A stretch of 64,000 nucleotides of DNA from CAXXIC01 sp049315325 (lineage in GTDB: Bacteria > Bacteroidota > Bacteroidia > Bacteroidales > UBA7332), in NCBI GenBank assembly GCA_049315325.1, contig JBMOKJ010000005.1, forward strand, positions 1 to 64,000, read 5' to 3'. Below, in pieces: positions 52,333 through 61,683 of this stretch. How positions within the stretch are numbered: the stretch's first letter is position 1; each line of letters opens with the position of its first letter. A program made the position numbers and the translations under genes. A model generated the notes under the pieces. The model did not search any database. It saw only the letters and a list, made by a program, of their open reading frames with translations, and was not told the DNA's origin.

Positions 52333-52914
52333 ATGTTAAGAAAATTGATGTTCACCCTACTGTTTGTAACAACAGTTGGAATTTTTGCTCAAGATCTCAA
52401 ATTTGGTCACGTTAATATTCAAGAATTAGCAGCTGGAATGCCCGAAATGACTGAGGGTAAAAAGAAATTAGATGCTACTTCGAAACAATACGAAGGTGAA
52501 TTGGCTAAAATGTATGAAGAGCTAAACAAAAAATACACTGACTTTGTAGCAGCTAAAGATTCGTTGACTGATGCAATTAAGGCGAGACGTACACAGGAGT
52601 TGCAAGAGTTGGAACAACGTTTCAACAACTTCCGTCAAAGTAGCACCGAAGAGGTACAAAAACAACAAGCTGAATTAGAGCGTGGTGTGATGGAAGCTAT
52701 CGTGAAAGCAGTTAGAGAAGTTGGCGAAGAGAATGGCTATGTTTATATTATGGACAAAAACAACACGCTATACATCTCTTCAACAAAGAGTACAGACGTG
52801 ATGGATTTGGTTAAAGTTAAGTTAGCTGCTCGCCCAAAACCAGCTGCATCGACTGCAACTTCTACCACAATGCCAGCACCAATTAAACGACCTATTGTAA
52901 AAGGAAAACGTTAG
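52333..52914 (+). CDS. OmpH/Skp-family periplasmic chaperone, second copy
   Basis: A 193-residue protein with signal peptide (MLRKLMFTLLFVTTVGIFA), the OmpH core (KFGHVNIQELAAGMPEMTEGKKKLD) and a coiled-coil arm (about 45-125). It has a low-complexity tail rich in Ala, Thr and Pro (residues 165-193). It diverges from the first copy in the arm and tail, so the two could form mixed trimers or handle different clients. Confidence 0.93.
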   Translation: MLRKLMFTLLFVTTVGIFAQDLKFGHVNIQELAAGMPEMTEGKKKLDATSKQYEGELAKMYEELNKKYTDFVAAKDSLTDAIKARRTQELQELEQRFNNFRQSSTEEVQKQQAELERGVMEAIVKAVREVGEENGYVYIMDKNNTLYISSTKSTDVMDLVKVKLAARPKPAASTATSTTMPAPIKRPIVKGKR

Positions 52915-52944
52915 GAATTTGATTCCTTTAAAATAGAACAATTG

Positions 52945-52980
52945 AAGGATGAAACGGAAAGGTCTCATCCTTTTTTTTAT
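52945..52980 (+). terminator. Terminator between the second skp gene and murI
   Basis: AAGGATGA (52945-52952) pairs with TCATCCTT (52965-52972) followed by a run of T. The murI ATG is 14 bp downstream. Confidence 0.7.
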
Positions 52981-52986
52981 AAATCA

Positions 52987-53829
52987 ATGAAACAAGAAAT
53001 CACTTCAAACCCAGGACCAATTGGTGTATTCGATTCCGGATACGGTGGATTGACGATTTTGCAGCATTTTAGAAAAGTGATGCCTCAATACGACTATATC
53101 TACTTGGGTGACAATGCGCGAACGCCTTATGGCTCTCGTTCATTCGAAGTGGTATATCAATTCACCCTTCAAGCTGTTAATCGGCTTTTTGAGGAGGGTT
53201 GTCAACTTGTTATCTTAGCTTGTAATACGGCTTCGGCAAAAGCACTTCGCACAATTCAACAGCGTGATTTGCCAAATATTGACCCTAATCGGCGAGTTTT
53301 GGGAATCATTAGACCAACGGTGGAAGTGCTTGATGCGATTACCAAAACCAAACATATAGGCGTGCTAGGAACTGCAGGAACCATTCAATCGCAAACCTAC
53401 GATATTGAGATTCAGAAGTTATTTCCTCACATTACTACCGTGGGAGAAGCGTGTCCAATGTGGGTGTCGTTGGTTGAAAATCGCGAATTTGATCATTCCG
53501 GCGCTGACTACTTTGTTCGTAAACACATCGATGCAGTTTTGGAGCAAGATGCTCAAATTGATACGTTGGTATTAGGTTGTACACATTACCCCTTGTTAAT
53601 CGATAAGATTAAACAGTTTCTTCCCAAAGGAGTAACACTGCTTTCTCAAGGTGAACATGTAGCAGAGAGCCTGAAAAGCTATCTTAGTGCGCACCCAGAA
53701 ATGGATGAACGTTGCACAAAAAATGGGAATTGTAAATTTTGTACGACCGAATCGGTGGAGAAGTTTGCAGATATGGCCTCGATTTTCTTGAGTGAAAAGG
53801 TAGCCGTTGAGCACTTGACATTAGAATAA
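52987..53829 (+). CDS. murI: Glutamate racemase
   Basis: A 280-residue cofactor-independent racemase that makes D-glutamate for peptidoglycan. The two catalytic cysteines are seen in ILACNTASAKAL and LVLGCTHYPLL; the start is PIGVFDSGYGGLTIL. I chose ATG 52987 because an earlier in-frame TTG would extend into the terminator. It follows the envelope genes and ends at a perfect bidirectional terminator. Confidence 0.95.
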   Translation: MKQEITSNPGPIGVFDSGYGGLTILQHFRKVMPQYDYIYLGDNARTPYGSRSFEVVYQFTLQAVNRLFEEGCQLVILACNTASAKALRTIQQRDLPNIDPNRRVLGIIRPTVEVLDAITKTKHIGVLGTAGTIQSQTYDIEIQKLFPHITTVGEACPMWVSLVENREFDHSGADYFVRKHIDAVLEQDAQIDTLVLGCTHYPLLIDKIKQFLPKGVTLLSQGEHVAESLKSYLSAHPEMDERCTKNGNCKFCTTESVEKFADMASIFLSEKVAVEHLTLE

Positions 53830-53830
53830 A

Positions 53831-53868
53831 CAAAGAGCGCAAACATAAATCGATGTTTGCGCTCTTTG
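53831..53868. terminator. Bidirectional terminator between murI and the GIN gene
   Basis: CAAAGAGCGCAAACAT (53831-53846) and its exact complement at 53853-53868 form a 16-bp stem with a 6-nt loop, ideal for both converging genes. Confidence 0.85.
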
Positions 53869-53878
53869 TTTTAGTGGA

Positions 53879-54604
53879 TTAGGGTAGAGGTTTCACATTC
53901 CCTGTTCCAATGATGGTCGATTTGATTTCTGGCTTGCCTCGGTAATAGATATTCCCAACGCCAGTGATGGTTGCTTTTAGCAATTTTGTGGCAGTACAGC
54001 CGATGTTTCCGTTCCCGATTAGCTTCGTAGATAGAGTCTCCACTTCGAACTTGTCGGCTCTGATTTCTCCATCACCCACCACGCTAAAATTCGCCTCTTT
54101 CGATTTCCCTCCTACAAAAACATCACCATTGCCCAAAACGCTTATTTTGAGGTTATCACAAGTTAGATTGTGAATCTGTATTTGTCCGCTACCAGTTACC
54201 GCGAGCTTCATTACAGATTGTTTTATTGGATCATTTGTTTCAAAAATAACACCACCGGTCAAGTCGATTGTCTGTATCTTGGAACAAAAAACATAGATCA
54301 TCAACAGTCCGTGTTCGTTGCTTTTCATCCCTTTTGTTTTGATGGTTACCACCTGCTTTTCTGACGAAACATCGATCAGTGAAACAATATTTTCTTCTCC
54401 GTAAATCTTTACAATACCTGCAGAATCAGCCTCGTCCAGATAGATAACATTGGCTTTGACGTTGGATACCACTAACTTGTTGTAAACGCCTACTTTATGG
54501 AAAACCTCGGTGTATTTGTTGTTACCTACTACTTTCTTTCCAAATTGAGCAAAACTTGCAATTGCAACAACAGCAAGAATAAGGGAGAGGATTACACGTT
54601 TCAT
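53879..54604 (-). CDS. GIN-domain (DUF2807) exported protein
   Basis: A 241-residue protein with signal peptide (MKRVILSLILAVVAIASFA) and a putative auto-adhesin, GIN-type right-handed beta-helix: repeated V-G-x-G-x-I-type turns such as VTGSGQIQIHNLTC, VLGNGDVFVGGKS, VVGDGEIRADKFEV, and ITGVGNIYYRGKPEI. Such domains are common in Bacteroidetes. Location is probably periplasmic or surface; function is unknown. Confidence 0.87.
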   Translation of the reverse strand: MKRVILSLILAVVAIASFAQFGKKVVGNNKYTEVFHKVGVYNKLVVSNVKANVIYLDEADSAGIVKIYGEENIVSLIDVSSEKQVVTIKTKGMKSNEHGLLMIYVFCSKIQTIDLTGGVIFETNDPIKQSVMKLAVTGSGQIQIHNLTCDNLKISVLGNGDVFVGGKSKEANFSVVGDGEIRADKFEVETLSTKLIGNGNIGCTATKLLKATITGVGNIYYRGKPEIKSTIIGTGNVKPLP

Positions 54605-54637
54605 AAAATCTAAATTTTTGTTTCGATTAATAGATTG

Positions 54638-55633
54638 TTATTCACTAACAAATGCTGCATTCTTGGTTTCGATGTCGTCGAGAATCACAAAAAGTTGCTC
54701 CACCGTTTCGGCACGAAGCATCGCAATACGTGTGTCTCTAAAGTTCGGAATTCCCTTGAATAGGGGTGTTGCAGCTAAATGGCGACGAATATGTAGAATA
54801 CCACGACGCTCATCAAAACGTTCGACGCTTTGCACCACCTGTCGTCGTATAATATCCATTTTCTCGCCAAATGTTAATGTTGGAAGGTGTTCTCCAGTTT
54901 TGAGGTAATGCTTTACATCGCGAAATATCCACGGCCGACCAATAGCGCCACGTCCAATCATAATGGCATCTACTCCGTAACGATCGAAATTCTCTCGAGC
55001 CCGTTCAGGAGTCGTCACATCTCCGTTTCCGATGATGGGAATTTTCATCCGTGGGTTATTCTTTATTTCGCCCATCAATGTCCAGTCGGCATCGCCTGTG
55101 TACATTTGACTACGCGTTCGTCCATGTACGGTGAGGGCAGCAATGCCACAGTCTTGCAGTTGCTCAGCCAGATCAACAATGATTCTTGAATCGTGATCCC
55201 AACCCAATCGGGTTTTGACAGTTACAGGTTTGTTTACCGCTTTGACCACTGCCGAAGTAATTTCGAGCATTGTTGGTACATCGCGCAACATCCCCGATCC
55301 GGCTCCTTTGCCAGCTACTCGTTTCACGGGACAACCGAAATTTATATCAATTACTTCCGGGTTTGCTGCTTCACAAATCTTTGCCGCTTCTACCATCGGC
55401 TCAACTTCTCGCCCATAAATCTGAATGGCAACAGGTCGTTCTTCGTCGTAAATATCAAGTTTGCGTTGTGTTTTGGATACGCAGCGCACCAATGCATCGC
55501 AAGAAATAAACTCCGTATAAACCATATCTGCACCAAACTCTTTGCACATAATGCGGAACGTAGGATCGGTGACATCCTCCATTGGTGCGAGAAAAACGGG
55601 TTGATAGCCCAAATCTATATTGCCAATTTTCAT
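54638..55633 (-). CDS. dusB: tRNA-dihydrouridine synthase (DusB-like)
   Basis: A 331-residue FMN enzyme reducing uridines in tRNA. The TIM barrel begins VFLAPMEDVTDPTFRIMCKEFGADM and the catalytic Cys is in DINFGCPVKRVAGKGAGSGML. TRSQMYTGDADW and IGNGDVTTPERARENF bind FMN and tRNA. Length is normal; the C-terminal helical domain ends VSE. A TATCTTTG -7 box lies upstream on the minus strand at about 55662-55669. Confidence 0.94.
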   Translation of the reverse strand: MKIGNIDLGYQPVFLAPMEDVTDPTFRIMCKEFGADMVYTEFISCDALVRCVSKTQRKLDIYDEERPVAIQIYGREVEPMVEAAKICEAANPEVIDINFGCPVKRVAGKGAGSGMLRDVPTMLEITSAVVKAVNKPVTVKTRLGWDHDSRIIVDLAEQLQDCGIAALTVHGRTRSQMYTGDADWTLMGEIKNNPRMKIPIIGNGDVTTPERARENFDRYGVDAIMIGRGAIGRPWIFRDVKHYLKTGEHLPTLTFGEKMDIIRRQVVQSVERFDERRGILHIRRHLAATPLFKGIPNFRDTRIAMLRAETVEQLFVILDDIETKNAAFVSE

Positions 55634-55771
55634 TGTCGGTTTGTTAGTTTCGGCGACAAAGATACCCTAACCCACAGAATTATGCAATTCTAAAATCCTT
55701 TTATTCATTAATATAGTTGTAAGAATATCTCTTTTATAATTATCTTCGTGGATGAAAGAATTTCGATTAAG

Positions 55772-57592
55772 ATGAGAATCTGCTCACTGATTATATTGTT
55801 TTTATTTTATCTGATTTCATCTGTTGTTGCGGTTGAATCTCAAATGCAAAAGTCTCCTGCCGATTCCTTGTTGATTTCGGTGGACTCAAATAGCTATATA
55901 AAATCAAACATTTTCTACGATAATTTGGTGGAAAAGAGCAAAAAGTCAGATTTAAAAGGATTGCTCTTCAAATCTATTTTTGTAAATAACAATTGGAAAA
56001 ATCCAGAAAGTGCAAGTGGTCAGTTGATTGAAGAGATTGATTACTACAAACAATTCGAAGGGAAACGAATCCGAAATGTGTTGATTTTTCGTTCGAATAT
56101 TATCAATATGAACGATTCAACAAGAAATCCTGTCGAGCGTTGGCACGTCCTTACCAAACAATTTGTTATTCGCCGAAATCTCTTCTTCAAAGAGGGTGGG
56201 TCAATTGATGCAGCGGAGATTGTTCGAAATCAGCAATTTTTGCGATCGCTCCGTTTCTTATCCGATGCTTATATTCTGATTCAACCGCTCGACAAAGACC
56301 AAGTCGATGTTATAGTCTATACTCGCGACAATCTTTCGTTAGCACCAGGTTTCAGCTCTTTGGGTAGTGAACGGTACTATACTTTTAGTGCAGAGAGTAA
56401 CATTTTTGGAACAGGAAATAAGTTTGAAGTGGGAATGATTGCCAGTCCGATTTCGCCACAATATCGTGGTTACAAGTCTGAGTACCAATTTCAGAATATC
56501 GGCTCTTCGTTCTTTAATCTTAATCTGTTTGCATACAAAGAACTATCGGATGAAAATTACAGAGCTTCAGCCTCTAAATCCTATCTTTTACCGTCTGATT
56601 ATGCAGGAGGAGTAGTTTATGAAATGATAAAATCGCATCCCTACCAGCACATCAATGATAGCGTTGTTGCTTTAAGCACAAACGACTTTGAGCTTTGGGC
56701 AGGAAAGTCCTTCGAATTAAAACCTAAGTTTGGAAGTTTATTTGCTAATGTGGCTTGGCGCGATTGTCGGTTCGATTCGCCATTCAATTTACCTTCTTCG
56801 CTTCAGGCAAATTACAGTAATTTTCAACGATTACTTTGGTCGGTGGGATTGTATCGTGAAAACTTCTATCACGGTAGTTTAATTTATGGGTTTGGTCGAA
56901 ATGAGGATATCCCATTTGGTTATAAAATTGAAGCCATTGGAGGTCATACCTGGGATGCTCTTGGTAAACGATGGTACATAGGTGGAAAAATGCAGTATGC
57001 AAATATCACTCGATTTGGATATGCCAACTCGAAAATTGAATTCGGTACATTCTTTAATTCGGAAACGAAAGCCTACCAGCAAAGTGTCCTTTCGGTAGAA
57101 AGTTCTTATTTTACGAAGTTGATTCCAATTGGAAATTGGGCTTTACGAAACTTTTTTGTGGGGAAATATTCGCATGGATTCAATCGACTTTCGGGTGAAG
57201 GTGAGCGACTCTATCTTAGTTCAGCGACTTCGCCGCGTGCCATAGATGAATACAAAAGTGGTGGACTAAATAGATTTCTTTTAAGCGTGGAATCGGTTGG
57301 GTTTTCTCCTTTTTATCTCTATAACTTCAGGTTCGCATTCTACGGATTTGCCGATTGGGCTTGGCTTGGAGACTATTCTAATGTTTTCAAAAACAATCAA
57401 TTTACCTCTGTTGGTATTGGGGTGAGAATCAAAAACGAGCGATTAATCTTTCAAACCATACAACTCCGCATAGGGTTTGCAGTGAAGAATCCGACTAACG
57501 CCTCTACTAACTGGTTCGATTTGTCAGAAGAGGCACGTATGCGTAGTGATCGTTTGATTCCTGGTAAAGCTGACGTCGTAGAATATCGGTAG
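55772..57592 (+). CDS. Omp85-like outer-membrane protein with POTRA-like N-terminus
   Basis: A 606-residue exported protein with signal peptide (MRICSLIILFLFYLISSVVA). Residues about 75-205 look like a POTRA-type region (YYKQFEGKRIRNVLIFRSNIIN, then AAEIVRNQQFLRSLRFLSDAYILIQP, VDVIVYTRD), and from about 210 to the end alternating strands form a barrel (LAPGFSSLGSERYYTFSAESNIFG). It resembles Omp85 or TamA-type proteins but lacks several POTRAs; the exact function and cargo are unknown. ATG 55772 was chosen over GTG 55748. Confidence 0.78.
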   Translation: MRICSLIILFLFYLISSVVAVESQMQKSPADSLLISVDSNSYIKSNIFYDNLVEKSKKSDLKGLLFKSIFVNNNWKNPESASGQLIEEIDYYKQFEGKRIRNVLIFRSNIINMNDSTRNPVERWHVLTKQFVIRRNLFFKEGGSIDAAEIVRNQQFLRSLRFLSDAYILIQPLDKDQVDVIVYTRDNLSLAPGFSSLGSERYYTFSAESNIFGTGNKFEVGMIASPISPQYRGYKSEYQFQNIGSSFFNLNLFAYKELSDENYRASASKSYLLPSDYAGGVVYEMIKSHPYQHINDSVVALSTNDFELWAGKSFELKPKFGSLFANVAWRDCRFDSPFNLPSSLQANYSNFQRLLWSVGLYRENFYHGSLIYGFGRNEDIPFGYKIEAIGGHTWDALGKRWYIGGKMQYANITRFGYANSKIEFGTFFNSETKAYQQSVLSVESSYFTKLIPIGNWALRNFFVGKYSHGFNRLSGEGERLYLSSATSPRAIDEYKSGGLNRFLLSVESVGFSPFYLYNFRFAFYGFADWAWLGDYSNVFKNNQFTSVGIGVRIKNERLIFQTIQLRIGFAVKNPTNASTNWFDLSEEARMRSDRLIPGKADVVEYR

Positions 57593-57746
57593 AGAAAATA
57601 AAAATCGACACTTCTTATTCATATGATAATTTTATATCCAATTCTCCTGCGATTAATTTATCAGCTTAATAATTAGTCGTTTATGGTTTCAGGGATACAT
57701 AAATTAACTTTATGAGGTGATTTGTTTTATTTTGATAAGAATTTTA

Positions 57747-57754
57747 TATCTTTG
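57747..57754 (+). promoter_or_regulatory. -7 box of the LRR gene
   Basis: TATCTTTG lies 42 bp before the ATG of the LRR protein; TTTG at 57721-57724 could be a -33 box with a long 22-bp spacer. Confidence 0.45.
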
Positions 57755-57795
57755 TTTTTTTACGGGTTAACGTTAGTCATTTAAATCTTGTGATT

Positions 57796-59475
57796 ATGAA
57801 AAAATTTAAGATTGTTCTTGCCTTTATGTTTGTCGCTTTTTGTGCACATTCAACCACCAAAACTGTTAATCTTATCAATCCAGGCACATTAGGTGCTGCA
57901 TTTACAGTGTATGACGATTATCTGATCACAGGCTTGACTGTTACTGGACCGATGGATTACCGTGATTTTTATACCATTCAAGGTTTACCGATGCTCGAAA
58001 CTATTGATATCAGTGGTGCAAATATCACAGCTATAACATATCAAGAGAAGAATTATCTAGTCAATGAGATTCCTGATTATGCTTTTTACAATCGTACAAA
58101 AATTACAGCTGTTTCGCTTCCAAATTCAATTACCAAAATTGGTTGGTATGCATTTAATGGATGTACCGCTTTGACTACAATCAATATACCTACTTCACTT
58201 TCTGTAGTTGGGTACGGCTCATTTTGGAGTTGTACAAACATAAACAATATTACTTTACCCGTTGGTCTGACGAGTATAGAAGATTATGCCTTCAACAGTT
58301 GTAGTAATTTAACCGCCATCAATCTTCCTGCAACAATTACGTCTATCAAACAAAGGGCTTTTGAAAATTGCTCAAGTCTTACTACGATAGATTTACCAAA
58401 TTTAATTACAAGTATTGAGTCTGGTGTGTTTACAAATTGTACTTCTTTAAGTAAAATAACAATCCCAAATTCGGTAACAATCATCAATCAGGATGCATTC
58501 AGTGGATGCAAGGCCTTGGTATCAATCACCTTACCTGAGTCTGTGGTTGATTTTGGGCCAGGTATTTTTGCTAACTGTAAGGGATTACTTTCAATCGAGT
58601 TACCCCCCTTTACGAAGGGGTTAGGTGGCTATACTTTTAATGGTTGCATAAACCTAACATCCGTTAAGCTCCCAAATACAATCCAATTTATGGGTGATTC
58701 AGAATTTGAGGGTTGTAGTTCGTTGAACAATGTTGTTTTGCCAACATTTATCACCAAGATTGGCGGTTATATGTTTTACGGTTGTAGTAGTTTAGAGGGA
58801 ATAGTAGTACCCGACAATGTGACAAGTATTGGAGAACAGGCATTTATGAATTGCACAAATATAAAGAATATAAAAGTCCCATCTACAACCACATCAATAG
58901 GAAGTGGAGCGTTTGCTAATTGCAGTAATTTAGTCGGATTATGGGTAAATCAACCCGATCCTTCGAAAATCACATTAGGACAATATGTATTTTCTGGTAT
59001 TAATTTTATGGCCTGTTCCTTGATTGTTCCACCAGGTTCAAAAAAACTATATGAAGTAGCCAATCAATGGAGTGACTTTGTGAAAGTAAAAGCCAAAGTT
59101 TCAGGGAAGAACATTAGTGGTTCGCAATTTCAGTCATTTAATAATATTGTTGAATTTGATTACGTCAATTATGCTATCCAATATCCGACTTTCGACTTTG
59201 TTACGGCCTACAATTACTTAGCTGAAACAGGAATACATGATGTTGTCTGTTCTAAAATTAGCGTGTTCCCAACTATCGTAAAAGAATCTCTTCGAATAAC
59301 GGGAATAACTGGTCAGGTTGCAGTTCAGATCTATGATTTGCAGGGGAAAATTACGCAATCCACCACTCTCGATTCAAATGAGAAGCTAAATGTGAAACAA
59401 CTGCCTGCTGGCACATATCTGTTAAAGGTTAAATCTGCAAGTGGCAATCAGAATTTGAAATTTGTTAAGCAATAA
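57796..59475 (+). CDS. BspA-type leucine-rich repeat surface protein with type IX sorting domain
   Basis: A 559-residue exported protein with signal peptide (MKKFKIVLAFMFVAFCAHS). Residues about 90-390 are about 13 tandem BspA-type LRR units of 23 residues (pattern AFxxCxxLxxIxLPxxxTxIxxx). The C-terminal about 70 residues (ISVFPTIVKESLRITG, VQIYDLQGKI, LPAGTYLLKVKS) form a Por secretion (type IX) sorting domain, so it is moved across the outer membrane and attached to the surface. One LRR unit is encoded by repeat-like DNA (LPPFTKGLGGY). Similar proteins act in adhesion to hosts or surfaces. Confidence 0.9.
   Translation: MKKFKIVLAFMFVAFCAHSTTKTVNLINPGTLGAAFTVYDDYLITGLTVTGPMDYRDFYTIQGLPMLETIDISGANITAITYQEKNYLVNEIPDYAFYNRTKITAVSLPNSITKIGWYAFNGCTALTTINIPTSLSVVGYGSFWSCTNINNITLPVGLTSIEDYAFNSCSNLTAINLPATITSIKQRAFENCSSLTTIDLPNLITSIESGVFTNCTSLSKITIPNSVTIINQDAFSGCKALVSITLPESVVDFGPGIFANCKGLLSIELPPFTKGLGGYTFNGCINLTSVKLPNTIQFMGDSEFEGCSSLNNVVLPTFITKIGGYMFYGCSSLEGIVVPDNVTSIGEQAFMNCTNIKNIKVPSTTTSIGSGAFANCSNLVGLWVNQPDPSKITLGQYVFSGINFMACSLIVPPGSKKLYEVANQWSDFVKVKAKVSGKNISGSQFQSFNNIVEFDYVNYAIQYPTFDFVTAYNYLAETGIHDVVCSKISVFPTIVKESLRITGITGQVAVQIYDLQGKITQSTTLDSNEKLNVKQLPAGTYLLKVKSASGNQNLKFVKQ
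58602..58629. repeat. Palindromic repeat copy inside one LRR unit
   Basis: The CCCC-TTTACGAA-GGGG palindrome with a TTAGGTGG tail encodes PPFTKGLGG. The unit still measures 23 residues, so the LRR register is kept. It has the layout of the repeats at 6311 and 10829; its origin is inferred. Confidence 0.45.
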
Positions 59476-59517
59476 GTCGGTTTTATAACTGCAAGAATTC
59501 AGTTCGATTTGATTTAA

Positions 59518-59552
59518 AAATAAAGGGGGAGGTATTCCCCTTTATTTTTTTA
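59518..59552 (+). terminator. Terminator after the LRR gene
   Basis: AAATAAAGGGG (59518-59528) and CCCCTTTATTT (59537-59547) form a perfect stem followed by T residues. Confidence 0.85.
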
Positions 59553-59778
59553 AAAAATAGAGATCTATGCCAAAAAGTAAGTCCCGCGGAAGGCGGAATG
59601 CTTAATTTCTGTACTAGAATAGTGTAAAGTTGATGAGTTTTTCAACCAAACTTATTTACCCTTTAGAAACGTAGCTTTTCTCATCGATGTCAAAAGATGA
59701 GGCGAAGTCTCAAACTATTCTCATAATCTACACTTTAGCAATAATCATTTGAGTATTGCCAAAAATAGGAATGCACTT
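59553..59778. other. Intergenic region between LRR and GH127 genes
   Basis: No gene is visible. AGTGTA...ATGAG near 59628 and CTCAT...TACACT near 59720-59738 form a loose inverted repeat of about 110 bp, and AGCAATA/TATTGC near 59742-59762 is a small hairpin that might end the minus-strand GH127 transcript. Neither is convincing alone. Confidence 0.35.
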
Positions 59779-61683
59779 TTAGAAAGTCGTTTGTCTCAAT
59801 ATGGTTTTTCCAATTGGCAGGAGTGTCACTTTTTCCAATTTGCTGGTTCTTTGATTCACTAATTCTGTTTCGATTCTTCCCTTGGAATAGGTTGTCTTTT
59901 TACCTTTCGAATAGGCATATTTGGTCAATGAAAGGGGTTGATAAGTATAGTCGGAAAACTCATTCGAATACGATCTGCCAACGATTTCTTTAGCTTTAAT
60001 GGGTAGAGCATAAAGCAAAGCGCCGTATGTAAAATAATGAGAACCTGCATTGTCTGTTTTTACTTGAATGTCTGTTTCGAATGATATTTCTACAGCATCA
60101 TGAGATTTAAAACCTCTTTCAATGACCATAAAACCATTCTCAATGGTGTATTTTTCATTCGTTTTCACCTTCTTTACCCAGTCAGGTTTCCTTATTTTCA
60201 GTGTAAATTTGGAGGAATTAGCTTGGACTATCTTAAATTTAAAATCGTTTTCGGCAGGATATTGCGTTACATTTTCAATCTGAATTTTATTTCCATTGAG
60301 GATAGTTTCCAAAATATTCGGCATCAATAAAGTTGCAACCAAAGTGGTTTCATTTTCTCTCATCCAAGAGTTTTGAACAAAATAAGGCGAAATTCTACCA
60401 GCATTTGGATTGCAACACACAGCTACATCTTGATGTGCAGGCGAATATTTGTAGCGAGTTTGCTTTCTATCGGGTTCGACTTCACCATTTTTAGTGCCTA
60501 ACATTTCGAAGGAGTTGTCCGTTTTCAAGTAAGCTATACAGGAGTGCTGCGGATTTCTTGCGCCTTGTGCTGCGTTGTAAAAAATATTCTCCACAACGTC
60601 ACCCTTATTCGCATTTCCAGTTTTTTGAAACAACAGGCAATAACTATCCAATAATTCTTGTAGCGAACAATACTCGTATCCGGTATGTGTCGCATTTGCC
60701 TTGCGTTCGGCAATCCATTCATCGCCAATTGCACCGCCACTCATGGTTATTTCGGCTTTAATTCGATCTAAATAAATCTTTAAGGCGTTGTCTATTTCCT
60801 CGTTGTTGCCTGCATATTTTGCGATAATTAATGCTCTTATGTGTTCAAACGTATGTACCCCGTGTGATTTCAATTGGTAGGCAGGATTTAAAATGTTTTT
60901 CAGCTGAGCATCAGCTTCCGATTGATAACTGTTTGAAAAATCTCTGTAGAGAAACAACGCATATTGTCTGTATTTTTCGTCTTTGGTGAGAAAATACATG
61001 CGTTCCAATACATCGGTAAACGTTAAACCATGAGACACACCACCGTTAAAAGAGGTGCCCGAACTGAAAGGGCTTGAAGCATTTATCGGGTAATTTCGCA
61101 TCACATTGTCGACGGCTCGTGCTACGGCTTTGAAAACAGTTTCGTCTTTCGTGAATTCATAATATGCCAATAAACCTCTATACAGTGTGGCTTTCGACCA
61201 CAATTCACCATTTTCAGTGTTGAATTTATAGCGAAGTTCTTTGTCGTAAATGCCGATATATCCATCTTCATCTTGTGTGGCTAATATGGTTTTGACATAT
61301 TTAGCGGCTTTTTCGATTCCCTGTTTATCGTCCAGCAGAAAGATATTGCGCAAATATCCATCCCACCAATTCGATTGAGTTTCGCTGTTCCACCATTTGT
61401 ATTGCTCGTCGCCATCGGCATCGCCTGCTTTCAGGTTTCCAAGATCTTTTGCTTTAGACTGTTTTTGCAATCGGCTTACGCCGTAGATTGGATCATTCAT
61501 GAGTTCGGGAACTAACTTGTCGAGATTTCCCACGAAACCTGCGATATCTTTTTGCATTTGCTCTTTGAGCCAGCCCGATGGTTTGATGCTTCCAAAAGGC
61601 AACGAATTGAACTTTTCGGAAGGTTTTTCAGCATTCACATTCATAACTGTTAGAAGTAAAATTGCGATTAATGTACGTTTCAT
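59779..61683 (-). CDS. GH127-type (DUF1680) glycoside hydrolase
   Basis: A 634-residue exported enzyme with signal peptide (MKRTLIAILLLTVMNVNA). The alpha/alpha-toroid domain of family GH127/GH146 is seen in LPFGSIKPSGWLKEQMQKDIAG and YLRNIFLLDDKQGIEKAAKYVKTILATQDEDGYIG. The zinc site that holds the catalytic Cys is suggested by EYCSLQE (Glu and Cys) and VAVCCNPNAGR (paired Cys). Characterised members are beta-L-arabinofuranosidases. It overlaps the upstream GH92 gene by 4 bp, so the two are made together. Confidence 0.85.
   Translation of the reverse strand: MKRTLIAILLLTVMNVNAEKPSEKFNSLPFGSIKPSGWLKEQMQKDIAGFVGNLDKLVPELMNDPIYGVSRLQKQSKAKDLGNLKAGDADGDEQYKWWNSETQSNWWDGYLRNIFLLDDKQGIEKAAKYVKTILATQDEDGYIGIYDKELRYKFNTENGELWSKATLYRGLLAYYEFTKDETVFKAVARAVDNVMRNYPINASSPFSSGTSFNGGVSHGLTFTDVLERMYFLTKDEKYRQYALFLYRDFSNSYQSEADAQLKNILNPAYQLKSHGVHTFEHIRALIIAKYAGNNEEIDNALKIYLDRIKAEITMSGGAIGDEWIAERKANATHTGYEYCSLQELLDSYCLLFQKTGNANKGDVVENIFYNAAQGARNPQHSCIAYLKTDNSFEMLGTKNGEVEPDRKQTRYKYSPAHQDVAVCCNPNAGRISPYFVQNSWMRENETTLVATLLMPNILETILNGNKIQIENVTQYPAENDFKFKIVQANSSKFTLKIRKPDWVKKVKTNEKYTIENGFMVIERGFKSHDAVEISFETDIQVKTDNAGSHYFTYGALLYALPIKAKEIVGRSYSNEFSDYTYQPLSLTKYAYSKGKKTTYSKGRIETELVNQRTSKLEKVTLLPIGKTILRQTTF

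Noticed and set aside
57796..59475. LRR gene repeats as a CRISPR or tandem DNA repeat of interest
   Set aside because: The periodicity (69 bp) is explained by the 23-residue LRR units and the DNA is not conserved between them.
59553..59778. Loose inverted repeat between the LRR and GH127 genes as a mobile element
   Set aside because: Arms are short and imperfect, there is no ORF inside and no target duplication is visible.
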